Positions 32,361 to 41,240 of a stretch of DNA of 64,000 nucleotides are shown here, in pieces (position 1 is the stretch's first letter; each line of letters opens with the position of its first letter). The translations under genes were made by a program, and so were the position numbers. The notes beneath the pieces are model-generated. The model was not told where the DNA came from. It saw nothing but the letters and a program-made list of their open reading frames with translations, and searched no databases. The DNA is from an uncultured Aquimarina sp. (GTDB lineage: Bacteria > Bacteroidota > Bacteroidia > Flavobacteriales > Flavobacteriaceae), in NCBI GenBank assembly GCA_947497175.1, contig CANMFM010000004.1, positions 868,001-932,000 of the forward strand, written 5' to 3'.

Positions 32361-32451
32361 TATCCCCAAGAAAATAGTCTTGGGGATAAAATTGAAACAA
32401 ACTAAATAATATACAAACTCAACTTAAATATGTTAATCGTGTTGCTTCAAT
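32361..32451 (-). ncRNA. Candidate RNA element with terminator, copy B (3' UTR of lipoprotein gene)
   Basis: Minus strand: ATTGAAGCAAC, core TAAGTTGAGTTTGT (32426-32413), GTTTCAAT (32398-32391), then the perfect hairpin TATCCCCAAGA/TCTTGGGGATA (32388-32361). It lies just downstream of the lipoprotein stop and so may be the 3' UTR and terminator of the TonB-receptor operon. Core, framing repeat and spacing match copy A. Confidence 0.5.
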
Positions 32452-32474
32452 ATACTGTGGTAAATACTTATTTT

Positions 32475-33017
32475 TTATTCAACTGTTACATCAAAATCTA
32501 CTTCGATATCTGTTTCTCCTCCAAAATCATCTCTAGAATCTCCAGTTTTTGAAGTAGGCTCATGAATCAAAAAAGCTCTTATAACTCCGGTTGCCGCATC
32601 GCCTGACGACCAATCTGTTGAGATATTAATAGCAACATTATTAGTGTCTATGGTATCGTCTGAAGCATTATCGAATGTCAATCCACTAACGGTGGTTTGA
32701 TAAAAAACGAAATGCTCATCTTTTTCGGCGATTACTTCTTCGGTAATATCTTCTACATCATTCGGGTTGGATTCATCTAAAAATTGTATTTTGATATTAT
32801 ACGAGGTATTCGCTTTTAATACGATATCATCTTTACTGGATTCGGTCCACTCATACTCTTGTGTTGTGGTAGAGCCTGATTCTGTAACGCTTAATTTTAC
32901 AGTGGTGATGGTTTCTTCTTCATTAATCACTACAGGATTGTCATCATCATCACTACAAGATGCAAAAATAGAGACGATTAAAAGGATACTAAATAATTTA
33001 TGAACTCTTGTTCTCAT
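32475..33017 (-). CDS. Lipoprotein partner of the TonB receptor
   Basis: 180 residues: lipobox SIFASC near residue 21, then a run of Asp (DDDDN) and a beta-rich domain (VKLSVTESGSTTTQEYEW, YNIKIQFLDE, IEVDFDVTVE). It starts 4 nt after the receptor gene, so they are cotranscribed. Small lipoproteins of this type accompany metal- or siderophore-type receptors in Flavobacteriia; ligand unknown. Confidence 0.82.
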   Translation of the reverse strand: MRTRVHKLFSILLIVSIFASCSDDDDNPVVINEEETITTVKLSVTESGSTTTQEYEWTESSKDDIVLKANTSYNIKIQFLDESNPNDVEDITEEVIAEKDEHFVFYQTTVSGLTFDNASDDTIDTNNVAINISTDWSSGDAATGVIRAFLIHEPTSKTGDSRDDFGGETDIEVDFDVTVE

Positions 33018-33021
33018 GGTC

Positions 33022-35421
33022 TTAAAATTTAAAATTTATGTTAAGTGTAAAGTTTCTTCCGATATTATCTGCATAAAAACGCTGTCTGTTAAGATAATCT
33101 CTGTAGGTAGCATCAAAAAGGTTTGTGATACTTGCACCTACAATAAGATCTTTTGGGTTCCATATTTCGAATGAATATGAGCCAGAAAGATCAAAAAGGC
33201 TATATCCAGATGGGGGTTCAGAAATATTTACTAGTTCTGTTACCTCAATATTGTTTCGAATAAAATTTGCTTCAAAATCATTATTAGGATACCTGTTTTG
33301 TTTTAATACAGACGTGTTTGTTAATCGTATATCCCAATGTTCTTTTTGATACATAAGCTGTGACCTAAAATTAGGAGCGGGCATGTTGATTAATGCTTCA
33401 TCTGCTGTGGTATCCTGGCCATAGATATATGAAAATCCAGTAGTAAATTTTAATGATTTAGCTATATCTATGCCGTAGTCTATATCAATACCATAAAGTA
33501 ATGCATTGGTTTGTTTATATTCCCAAACCGGAAAAGATCCTCTTATCGTAAAATCTAGTCCTGTTGGTTCAAGCAATATGAAATTATCGATGAGACTTAT
33601 ATATGGAGACACTTTTAAGCTTCCTAAACCAAAAATATTCTTTTGCTCACTACTTATAGACACTTTTAAAGCACTTTCTTGATCAAAATCCAAATCTCCA
33701 AGCTCAATAATTGCGGCACTATGATGCAATCCATCACTAAACAATTCTACAGGGTTAGGAGCACGATTAACATAAGAAATATTGAATAAGATAGAATTTT
33801 GATCACTATAAGTATACTTGATTCCTCCCGAAGCAGATAGGCTGTTATAATCAAAATTTGGATTAGTTAGCCATTGGTCTCCTTCATCAGAAATAATAAG
33901 GTCTGCAAACGCCAGGTCATACTCTCTATCTTCCCAAAATTCTTTTTTGTAGAATTTTTTTGCGTCAATATTTACAAAATCATATCGAATACCTGCATCA
34001 GCAGTAAGATAATTATTGATTTTGAATTCTGTAATGGCAAAAAACCCTGCACTTGTTTTTGTATAGTCAGGTATTAATCTTCTTACTCCTGTATCTGGAT
34101 TTGGTGTGTTGGTTTGATATGCCAGTTGAAAACCAATATTCTTTTTAAAACTATCGTTGGCATCAAACAAAAAAGACCCTTCCAAACCATGGGTAGATAG
34201 TTCTAAATCCAGACTTGGTTTATCTCGATCATCTCCTCTTCTAATATCAAATTCTTTTCTGTTATTGTATTGAAAAGAGTATTGAAGATTTAATTTTCCA
34301 AGATTTTTGAAGCGATTATAGTATTTCAACTTTGCCAAATGATGTTGTGTCTCTTGTTTGGGAGCATTAATATCGTATGTAAAATCATTGATTACTAAGG
34401 GTTGATCATTATTAATCGCTCTAACCAAATCACCAACATTACCGATATGAGATGACCGCAATATACCTTGGGTAGCATTGTAAAAACTATAATATCCTTC
34501 AAAACCATATAAGAAGTTATTATATCCAAATGTCGTTGAGAAACTTTGCTCTCTATGGCCTGTATTGCTTAGTATGTAATCAGGTGCTTCACTGTCTCCA
34601 AAGTATTTAACGGTTCCTTGTATTTTGGCTCCCCATCCGTTTTTAAATCCAATATTCAGCGCTGTATTTGCACCACCCCCTTGACCATTAGTGCTCCCTG
34701 CGAGTTGGGCGTTTCCAAAAATAGTATCTCGCAAGCTTGTTAATTTGTTTTCGGCAATAATTACCCCGCCGATTGCATTTCCTCCATATTGAAGAGATCC
34801 GGCACCTTTAATGACTCTAATCTCGTTAAAGGCATTAATATCTATGTTTGGAGCGTGCTCCTCGCCCCACTCCTGATCTTCTTGTCGCACACCGTTGTTT
34901 AAAATTATAATTCTACTACTATGTAGTCCCTGGATCACGGGCTTAACGATCGCATTACCAGATGTTAACGTATTAACTCCAGAAATTTCTTTTAATGCAT
35001 CTCCAATAGATAAACTACTGTAAAGATCTAATTGTTTTCGATTCAACTTTTCTTCTACCTGGCTATTGGTTGTTTTTGACGTAGAAGAAGAGGCTATATC
35101 TATCTGATCTAAATCAGTATAGTGATGTTCTAAGTAGAAATTTTTTGTATTTACTTTAGAAACATCAATAGTCACCACTTGCGAATTACAATCTTCGTGT
35201 GAGATTGTAAATGCATATGATATGGCACACAAGCCATTAATTGTATAGTTACCCTCTGTATCTGTAACAATCATTTGATCATTAAAAGTAATTTTAGCGC
35301 CTTTTAAGGGAACTCCATCATGAAAGTCTATTACCTTTCCGGTAAGTGTCTTATTGCAATCTTGTGCTAATGAAAAAGTTACACCTAAAAGATACACTGT
35401 GATTAAAGTGAATCTTTTCAT
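33022..35421 (-). CDS. TonB-dependent receptor
   Basis: 799 residues. Signal peptide MKRFTLITVYLLGVTFSLAQ, a carboxypeptidase-regulatory-like domain (LTGKVIDFHDGVPLKGAKIT), a plug (about 115-230; IGDALKEISGVN, VIQGLHSSRIIILNNGVRQE) and a barrel ending in RNFTLNINFKF with terminal Phe. Large substrates or metal complexes are imported with TonB energy. Plug residues EEHAPNID and the neighbouring Cys/His peptide suggest a metal; this is inference. Confidence 0.93.
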   Translation of the reverse strand: MKRFTLITVYLLGVTFSLAQDCNKTLTGKVIDFHDGVPLKGAKITFNDQMIVTDTEGNYTINGLCAISYAFTISHEDCNSQVVTIDVSKVNTKNFYLEHHYTDLDQIDIASSSTSKTTNSQVEEKLNRKQLDLYSSLSIGDALKEISGVNTLTSGNAIVKPVIQGLHSSRIIILNNGVRQEDQEWGEEHAPNIDINAFNEIRVIKGAGSLQYGGNAIGGVIIAENKLTSLRDTIFGNAQLAGSTNGQGGGANTALNIGFKNGWGAKIQGTVKYFGDSEAPDYILSNTGHREQSFSTTFGYNNFLYGFEGYYSFYNATQGILRSSHIGNVGDLVRAINNDQPLVINDFTYDINAPKQETQHHLAKLKYYNRFKNLGKLNLQYSFQYNNRKEFDIRRGDDRDKPSLDLELSTHGLEGSFLFDANDSFKKNIGFQLAYQTNTPNPDTGVRRLIPDYTKTSAGFFAITEFKINNYLTADAGIRYDFVNIDAKKFYKKEFWEDREYDLAFADLIISDEGDQWLTNPNFDYNSLSASGGIKYTYSDQNSILFNISYVNRAPNPVELFSDGLHHSAAIIELGDLDFDQESALKVSISSEQKNIFGLGSLKVSPYISLIDNFILLEPTGLDFTIRGSFPVWEYKQTNALLYGIDIDYGIDIAKSLKFTTGFSYIYGQDTTADEALINMPAPNFRSQLMYQKEHWDIRLTNTSVLKQNRYPNNDFEANFIRNNIEVTELVNISEPPSGYSLFDLSGSYSFEIWNPKDLIVGASITNLFDATYRDYLNRQRFYADNIGRNFTLNINFKF

Positions 35422-35499
35422 TGATTAAAATAAAGTAATGTAAAACTAGTCGTGTAAATACGTACTAGAGTTGAGAACAATTTGTAAAATAGATAATGT

Positions 35500-35784
35500 T
35501 TAGGCTGCAGGTGGAGCCTTATTAAGAAGTGAATAGTTGATCTGAGAATCAAAATAAGTTTGTTCATAACTACTTCTCACGATCTCTGCCGGAATTGTAA
35601 TTATGCATGGAATCTCTGTGATTTGTGTTCCTAAAAACCCATCATTTTGTTTCTCTGAAGAAAATAAACATATCTGGCAATCGGTATCACCAGAATCATG
35701 ACTCAATACGTGTACATCTGCAAACTGTATAATACAAAACAGTGCAAGAAATATTGAAGCAATGATATGTCTGTTGGACTTCAT
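35500..35784 (-). CDS. Small secreted Cys/His peptide before the TonB receptor
   Basis: 94 residues from the ATG at 35784. A hydrophobic signal MKSNRHIIASIFLALFCIIQ precedes FADVHVLSHDSGDTDCQICL, a His/Asp/Cys cluster that could bind metal, and the C-terminus ends KAPPAA, as in small proteins found upstream of metal-related TonB receptors in this phylum. Upstream, ATGCAATGATTGTCAT (minus strand, near 35820-35805) resembles a Fur-type box. Confidence 0.7.
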   Translation of the reverse strand: MKSNRHIIASIFLALFCIIQFADVHVLSHDSGDTDCQICLFSSEKQNDGFLGTQITEIPCIITIPAEIVRSSYEQTYFDSQINYSLLNKAPPAA

Positions 35785-35841
35785 GATAGCAAATAAACGA
35801 AAAAAAATGACAATCATTGCATATTCTAATAGAATTGAGTG

Positions 35842-36690
35842 TTAAAGTATTGTAAATCGGATAGATTTTTCAGTTACTGTTTTTAGATCTTTTGATAAAT
35901 ATATAGAGTTCCATGGGTGGCTTACTCCAAAAACGTGATCAGCGCCTTCTATCAAAAAAAGTTCGCTCTTGGGGTTCCAGGAATGTAATTTTTTCCCTTC
36001 TTTAACATCAACAGCGAGATCATGAGTACCATGAATAATTAGATGAGGAATATTTATGTTTTTTACCGCTCTTGATATGGTAAGCCGATTTTCATTTTCT
36101 ATAAATGACGTATAAAATTGAAAATAATGTGGCATTTTTTGTTTTGTTCTTCCGTTTTCTACAAAATAAACCCCTTCTTTTTTCCAATGTTCAAAAGCTT
36201 CTCCTTCTGGAAAACGATTTTTGTAATCTGAAACACCTGCCCAGGAGATGAGGGTTGTTATCCTAGGATCCTCTGATGCTTTGATGGTTACTATCCCGCC
36301 GCCGCGAGAATGGCCTATTAAGGTGATGTTCGAAGAGTCTATTTCGGTCTTAAAATTAAAATTAGATGAGGTAACCCAATCTATGATGGTTTCGAGATCA
36401 TCCAGCTCTTTGATATAAGAATTGTTTCCGAACGCTTCTAAATCCGGAAAGTCAATAGGTTGTTCTATAGTACCACCGTTGTATGAAAAATTGAACTTTA
36501 TGAAGAAAAACCCGGCATCAGCATAAGTTCTTGCGACCAGGTCCCAAGCTCCCCAGTCTTTAAACCCTTTGTAGCCATGGCAGAAAACAACAACTGGTTT
36601 TTCTTTTTGGTTATCTAAATAAAAAACATCAGTTACTATTGGTTTCTGATGTTTTCCAGGAACACTTATGTTTTTTCTACTGCGTATCAT
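35842..36690 (-). CDS. Alpha/beta-hydrolase family protein
   Basis: 282 residues. Nucleophile elbow GHSRGGG (Ser about 128), N-terminal oxyanion region FCHGYKGFKDWG, an Asp in GTHDLAVDV and a His in GADHVFGVSHPW complete the triad. Soluble, no signal peptide. A dienelactone hydrolase/prolyl-peptidase-like esterase; substrate unknown. It starts 2 nt after the nuclease gene upstream on the same strand. Confidence 0.88.
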   Translation of the reverse strand: MIRSRKNISVPGKHQKPIVTDVFYLDNQKEKPVVVFCHGYKGFKDWGAWDLVARTYADAGFFFIKFNFSYNGGTIEQPIDFPDLEAFGNNSYIKELDDLETIIDWVTSSNFNFKTEIDSSNITLIGHSRGGGIVTIKASEDPRITTLISWAGVSDYKNRFPEGEAFEHWKKEGVYFVENGRTKQKMPHYFQFYTSFIENENRLTISRAVKNINIPHLIIHGTHDLAVDVKEGKKLHSWNPKSELFLIEGADHVFGVSHPWNSIYLSKDLKTVTEKSIRFTIL

Positions 36691-36692
36691 AC

Positions 36693-39431
36693 TTATACTT
36701 CTTTTTCTGTAAACGGAATTTTAATCGCATAGATCTCGAGAATCAACTTTTTTAGTTGTATAAGGTATTCATCAAATACTTCTTTGGTTATCTGATGATT
36801 TGCTTTGCCTCTTACTGATTCTTTTGTTCCAAATTTAAGAAACCCTTCTTTAAGGTTTTTAAACGAAATTATACCGGCATGAATCGCTGCGTCTGAGGCT
36901 AAATTTTGAGTATACTGCATATAGGCATATGCCAATACCTGAACCGCTTTGCTGTATTTATAATCTTTGGTCATATTCTCCCAGTCCATAAGAACAATAT
37001 CACTTCGGGAGACTCTTCCTGTTTTATAATCAATCACCCTTACTTGACCGTCTAATTCGTCTATACGATCAACTTTTCCTTTGATATATATTGGGAAATC
37101 CAGCTCAGGTATTTGTACCTGGGTTTTAAGATTGCTTTCTATCGCCAAAATCTTCAACTGCACACCTGAATTCAATAATTTTAATTCAGATTTCAGAAAA
37201 TTTTGAATGTACCTTTTAGCAACCTCAAAAATCAACAGGTTTTTTCCTTGCGTAATATCAAGTCCTGAATATTCTTTTTTAAACTGATACTTAATTTCTG
37301 AATCTATTTGATGGTGCATTTTTTTAATAGCATCTACAGTAACAAAAGTGTTTTCCAGTGGTTTATAAAAAGTTTCCAGTGCGTTATGGATTACGGTTCC
37401 TAGCGTATTGGCTGCGATAGTTTCTTCTACTTCATCGGTTTCTTTGATTCCTAAAATATAATTATAATAGAAGTCAATAGGATTTCTGATATAACTAGTT
37501 AATGCAGAAGGGGATAAGCCATGGGCTCCCAGTTCTTTTAGTTTTGATAAAATACCTTCATTTTTTTTGATTTGTAGTAATTTATTCGATAATCGAGGTA
37601 CTTCAGAAGAAACAGTGTATTTTTCTATAGTATGATTTGGCCTTTTATCAATATCCAATTGAAGTAGAAACCTGCTTTTTTCTCCTCCTCCGACACCTTC
37701 GTTTTCTGTATTATAGATTAAGTATACTTGTTTCGCCCTTTGTATTAACCGATAAAAGTGATATGTATAAATAGCATCCTTTTCTTTGTAGGTAGGTAGG
37801 TTATAGGCTCTTTTTAAATCATAAGGTATAAAAGAGTTTATGCTTTTTCCTGAAGGTAATATACCTTCGTTAACAGAGGATATGATTACAGTTTCAAAAT
37901 CTAAACACCTCGACTCTAACATTCCCATAAGTTGCAATCCCCGAAAAGGTTCTCCAGAAAAATCTAAAGTTTCTGTCGTTAAAATATCTTTATAGAGGCT
38001 GTGTAATGTTCCTATCGTACTTAAATACTTATAGGTATTATGCAGCGTAAAAAGTTTATTAAAAACAACATGAAAGTGATAAACGTATTCTAGTTCTAAG
38101 GCGTTTTTTTCTTTGTCGAGGCTTTGTTTTAGTAGTTGTATTAATTTTCTACAGTTATGTAGGGCCGTAGTAGTTTCTCTCCAGGGTTCGAATATGAGTT
38201 TAAGAACCTCTTTTTCCTTCTCGTTAGCATATTCTTGTAGTTTTTCTAAGGTTAAAAAAACACTGTTTTCTCTGGTGATTACGGTAATTATTTTTTTTGA
38301 CGTATGACCGAGTAATCGATGAGAAGGAAGACTATTCAGTATTTCTAATATTGATCTGTAGTATAGCCCTTTTGAGTTCGGGTTTTTGTGAAGATTAAAT
38401 AGTAGTTCAAAAAAGGAAGACAAGGGTACTTCTTTAAGAGGCAACCCCATGGTTATGTTTAAAGCATCTACAGTATTGGGCAAAGAATTTAATACAGGTT
38501 GCAACAAGGCCTCATCAGCTAGTACTAAAGCTGTTTTCTCCATTTTAGATTGGGGGATAGATTTTAAGATTTTACCTATAAATTTTGCTTGCCCGACATA
38601 TTTAGGAGCCCCTATAAGCTTTATGTTCTTTTGATCAGAAAAATTATTCTTAATCCATTGAAATGGTTTGGTTTTGTAATATTCCCATTGATTTTTGTAA
38701 GACCTCAAGAATAATGACGCTTCATGATAGGTGTTTTCCATGAAAAATTGATCTGCATCCCAAAAGATTTCTCCTATACCTGCTTCTAAAAGCGATTGAA
38801 AAATAAATTGTTCTGCATTATTTAAGGCATTAAAACCGACTAAAACATGTTTACGTTTTTCTATTTTAATATATTGATGGATATCTTCTGCTGCTTTTCT
38901 GTAAAGTAATCCTTGATATCCTATTTTCTTTTGTAAAAGGTGTTGTTTAAAATTATTATAATATTCCAGCATGCTTTCCCAGAAAGTAATATAATTTTTG
39001 ACCAGTTCTGTTTTCTCTTTTTGTAGGTACCAGTGATTTAAATCTTGTATGCCTGACAGGTATGCAAAAAATGATTTATGGTCTATACGATACCTATCGA
39101 TTTCATTAAAATCATAAATTAGGGTTTGAGCCCAATTACTAAAGGTCTCGAAGTTTTCTTTTTCTAAATGGGAGTGAGTATTCAGATAGGTTTCATAAAA
39201 CTCAAAGAGCGTCTGTATATTGTCTATTTGCTGTAACCCTGATATTGTAGTAATAAATTCTTCAATACTAAGAATTTCGGGCGCAAAAAATGTTTGGTTT
39301 GGGTATATATCTAAAAGCTCCTTTTTAAGAAAAAGCCCGGCTCTTTTACTAGGGACCAGGAAAATTAGATCACTAATGTTTTCTGCTCTGTCATGTAGTT
39401 CTGATAATACCTCTTTTAGAAAAGTTTTCAA
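36693..39431 (-). CDS. AddB-like helicase/PD-(D/E)XK nuclease
   Basis: 912 residues. An inactivated-helicase N-terminal region (LIFLVPSKRAGLFLKKELLD) and a C-terminal RecB-type nuclease: IHNALETFYKPL, VDRIDELDGQVRVIDYKTG. Lengths and motifs match the AddB subunit of Bacteroidota double-strand-break repair. The AddA-like partner is at 41241-44396 on the same strand, with an OmpA gene between. The AddB Fe-S cysteine set is not obvious. Confidence 0.87.
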   Translation of the reverse strand: MKTFLKEVLSELHDRAENISDLIFLVPSKRAGLFLKKELLDIYPNQTFFAPEILSIEEFITTISGLQQIDNIQTLFEFYETYLNTHSHLEKENFETFSNWAQTLIYDFNEIDRYRIDHKSFFAYLSGIQDLNHWYLQKEKTELVKNYITFWESMLEYYNNFKQHLLQKKIGYQGLLYRKAAEDIHQYIKIEKRKHVLVGFNALNNAEQFIFQSLLEAGIGEIFWDADQFFMENTYHEASLFLRSYKNQWEYYKTKPFQWIKNNFSDQKNIKLIGAPKYVGQAKFIGKILKSIPQSKMEKTALVLADEALLQPVLNSLPNTVDALNITMGLPLKEVPLSSFFELLFNLHKNPNSKGLYYRSILEILNSLPSHRLLGHTSKKIITVITRENSVFLTLEKLQEYANEKEKEVLKLIFEPWRETTTALHNCRKLIQLLKQSLDKEKNALELEYVYHFHVVFNKLFTLHNTYKYLSTIGTLHSLYKDILTTETLDFSGEPFRGLQLMGMLESRCLDFETVIISSVNEGILPSGKSINSFIPYDLKRAYNLPTYKEKDAIYTYHFYRLIQRAKQVYLIYNTENEGVGGGEKSRFLLQLDIDKRPNHTIEKYTVSSEVPRLSNKLLQIKKNEGILSKLKELGAHGLSPSALTSYIRNPIDFYYNYILGIKETDEVEETIAANTLGTVIHNALETFYKPLENTFVTVDAIKKMHHQIDSEIKYQFKKEYSGLDITQGKNLLIFEVAKRYIQNFLKSELKLLNSGVQLKILAIESNLKTQVQIPELDFPIYIKGKVDRIDELDGQVRVIDYKTGRVSRSDIVLMDWENMTKDYKYSKAVQVLAYAYMQYTQNLASDAAIHAGIISFKNLKEGFLKFGTKESVRGKANHQITKEVFDEYLIQLKKLILEIYAIKIPFTEKEV

Positions 39432-39502
39432 GTGTTTACTTCTAATTCATCAATACTATGTAAAAATAAAGTATTACTGATTGTTTTACGCTCTAAAAAT
39501 AA

Positions 39503-39533
39503 AAAACGTCCCGAGATCCTCGGGACGTTTTTA
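39503..39533 (-). terminator. Terminator of the OmpA-family gene
   Basis: AAAACGTCCCGAG/CTCGGGACGTTTT, a perfect 13-bp stem with a 3-nt loop and T tracts on both sides, just after the ompA-type stop on the minus strand. Confidence 0.85.
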
Positions 39534-39557
39534 TTATTTATTGTTAAGAGATTTTTC

Positions 39558-40961
39558 TTATTCTTTCACTAAGTTGATCTCTACACGTCTGTTTTTAGCT
39601 CTACCAGCTCTAGTTTTGTTAGTAGCGATAGGTCTGTCTTCTCCGTAACCAACAGCAGATAATCTAAACTGATCTACTCCATTTTCTGTTAAGTAGTTTT
39701 TAACAGCGTTAGCTCTAGAGTCAGATAATCTCTGGTTAAGTTTGTTACTACCAGCGCTATCAGTATGACCTTCTACAGTAAATTTAGCAGTTGGGTACTC
39801 TTTTAAGATAGCAATGATATCCTGAAGAACTTTGTTAGATGCTTCTTTGATACTTGATTTACCAGAATCAAATAATACTTGAGCAGCATACTCGTTTAAA
39901 GTTTTTTGTACTTCTTCAGTTACTTCTGGACAACCATTGTTAGCAACAGTACCAGCAACATCAGGACAGTTATCATCTTTGTCTAATACACCGTCACCAT
40001 CTTTATCTTGGTAAGGACATCCATTATTTTCAGCAGGACCTGCTTCGTTTGGACATTCGTCTTTAGCATCAGTAATTCCGTCACCATCAGCATCAGGACA
40101 ACCGTTAAGTGCAGGTAATCCAGCTACAGTAGGACACTCATCTTTAGGATCAGCTACACCGTCACCGTCAGTATCAGGACATCCGTTAAATTCTGCAGTA
40201 CCTGCAGTATCAGGACACTCATCTTTAGCGTCAGTAATTCCATCACCGTCAGTATCAGGACATCCGTTGAATTCTTTTAAACCAGGAACGTCTGGACACT
40301 CATCATCTTTGTCATATATACCATCACCATCTGTATCTTTACCTCCGAAAGCGAAAGTAAGTCCAGCAGAATGTTGAAAATGAGTAGGAGGATAGTTGCT
40401 TACTTCGTAATCTTCGAATACATGCTTATATGTTGTTTGAACATTAAGAGCAAGGTTTTCAGTAAACCAATATTTAAGACCAAGTGCACCATTTAGTGTT
40501 CCTGCTCCTATTTCATCAAGCCAAGTGTAACCACCACCTATACCTAAAGATGGGTCAAGCTTTCCTGACTTCAAGATGTTTTTAAAGCTATAGCTAATTA
40601 AACCATCTGCAGCATAATAAGATAGGTCGTCTACGCTAACTTGAGTTCCGTCAGGAAGCTCTCCTGCGTTCTCTATCTTGTTAATCGACCCAGAAACTGT
40701 AAAAGAAAATCCATCACCAATATATCTACCTACAGATAATTGAGAAACTGATGGAAGTATATTCCAGTGGTCATTAGCATTAAAAAATTCGTCGAAAATT
40801 TCACCCTGGTTAATAAGGTCTCCCCCAGTAGGGAAGATGTCAACGGCATTGATGCCTATCGAAACCGCCCAAGGATTGTTTTCATCTTGTGCATTCGCAG
40901 TACTAAGCCCTAGTACTAATAACGAAACCGCTAAAAATCTGCTAAGATGTTTCATATTCAA
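39558..40961 (-). CDS. OmpA-family protein with thrombospondin type 3 repeats
   Basis: 467 residues. Signal peptide [20 protein letters not shown], an eight-strand barrel (about 25-215), five to six calcium-binding TSP3 repeats ([19 protein letters not shown]) and a C-terminal OmpA domain binding peptidoglycan ([30 protein letters not shown]). It anchors the outer membrane to the wall; abundant in Flavobacteriia. The repeats are close copies of one another at DNA level. Confidence 0.94.
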   Translation of the reverse strand: MNMKHLSRFLAVSLLVLGLSTANAQDENNPWAVSIGINAVDIFPTGGDLINQGEIFDEFFNANDHWNILPSVSQLSVGRYIGDGFSFTVSGSINKIENAGELPDGTQVSVDDLSYYAADGLISYSFKNILKSGKLDPSLGIGGGYTWLDEIGAGTLNGALGLKYWFTENLALNVQTTYKHVFEDYEVSNYPPTHFQHSAGLTFAFGGKDTDGDGIYDKDDECPDVPGLKEFNGCPDTDGDGITDAKDECPDTAGTAEFNGCPDTDGDGVADPKDECPTVAGLPALNGCPDADGDGITDAKDECPNEAGPAENNGCPYQDKDGDGVLDKDDNCPDVAGTVANNGCPEVTEEVQKTLNEYAAQVLFDSGKSSIKEASNKVLQDIIAILKEYPTAKFTVEGHTDSAGSNKLNQRLSDSRANAVKNYLTENGVDQFRLSAVGYGEDRPIATNKTRAGRAKNRRVEINLVKE

Positions 40962-41240
40962 TAATTTAATTTTTAAGTGTTAATTAGAGCAAATGTAATA
41001 TGTTAAACATAACTGTCAAAGATAAATCTAATAAATTTTTCTTAACAAGCCAGTAAATATCGCTGTTTTCAGGGGTCTTACAATTTTTTCTTACAATTTT
41101 CTTAGCCCTTAAAAAGTGAAGATTTTTACCGTTTTGTTTAAAATTTATAGTATTTATCTCAATAATTATGGTACAATTATAAGATAAAAATACCTTTTAT
41201 CCTTAAATTTCTTTTAGTAATTATGAAAATGATGACGAAT

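Noticed and set aside
39900..40330. CRISPR-like or tandem DNA repeat
   Set aside because: The periodic DNA is coding sequence for calcium-binding TSP3 repeats in the OmpA-family protein; no spacer/repeat pattern.
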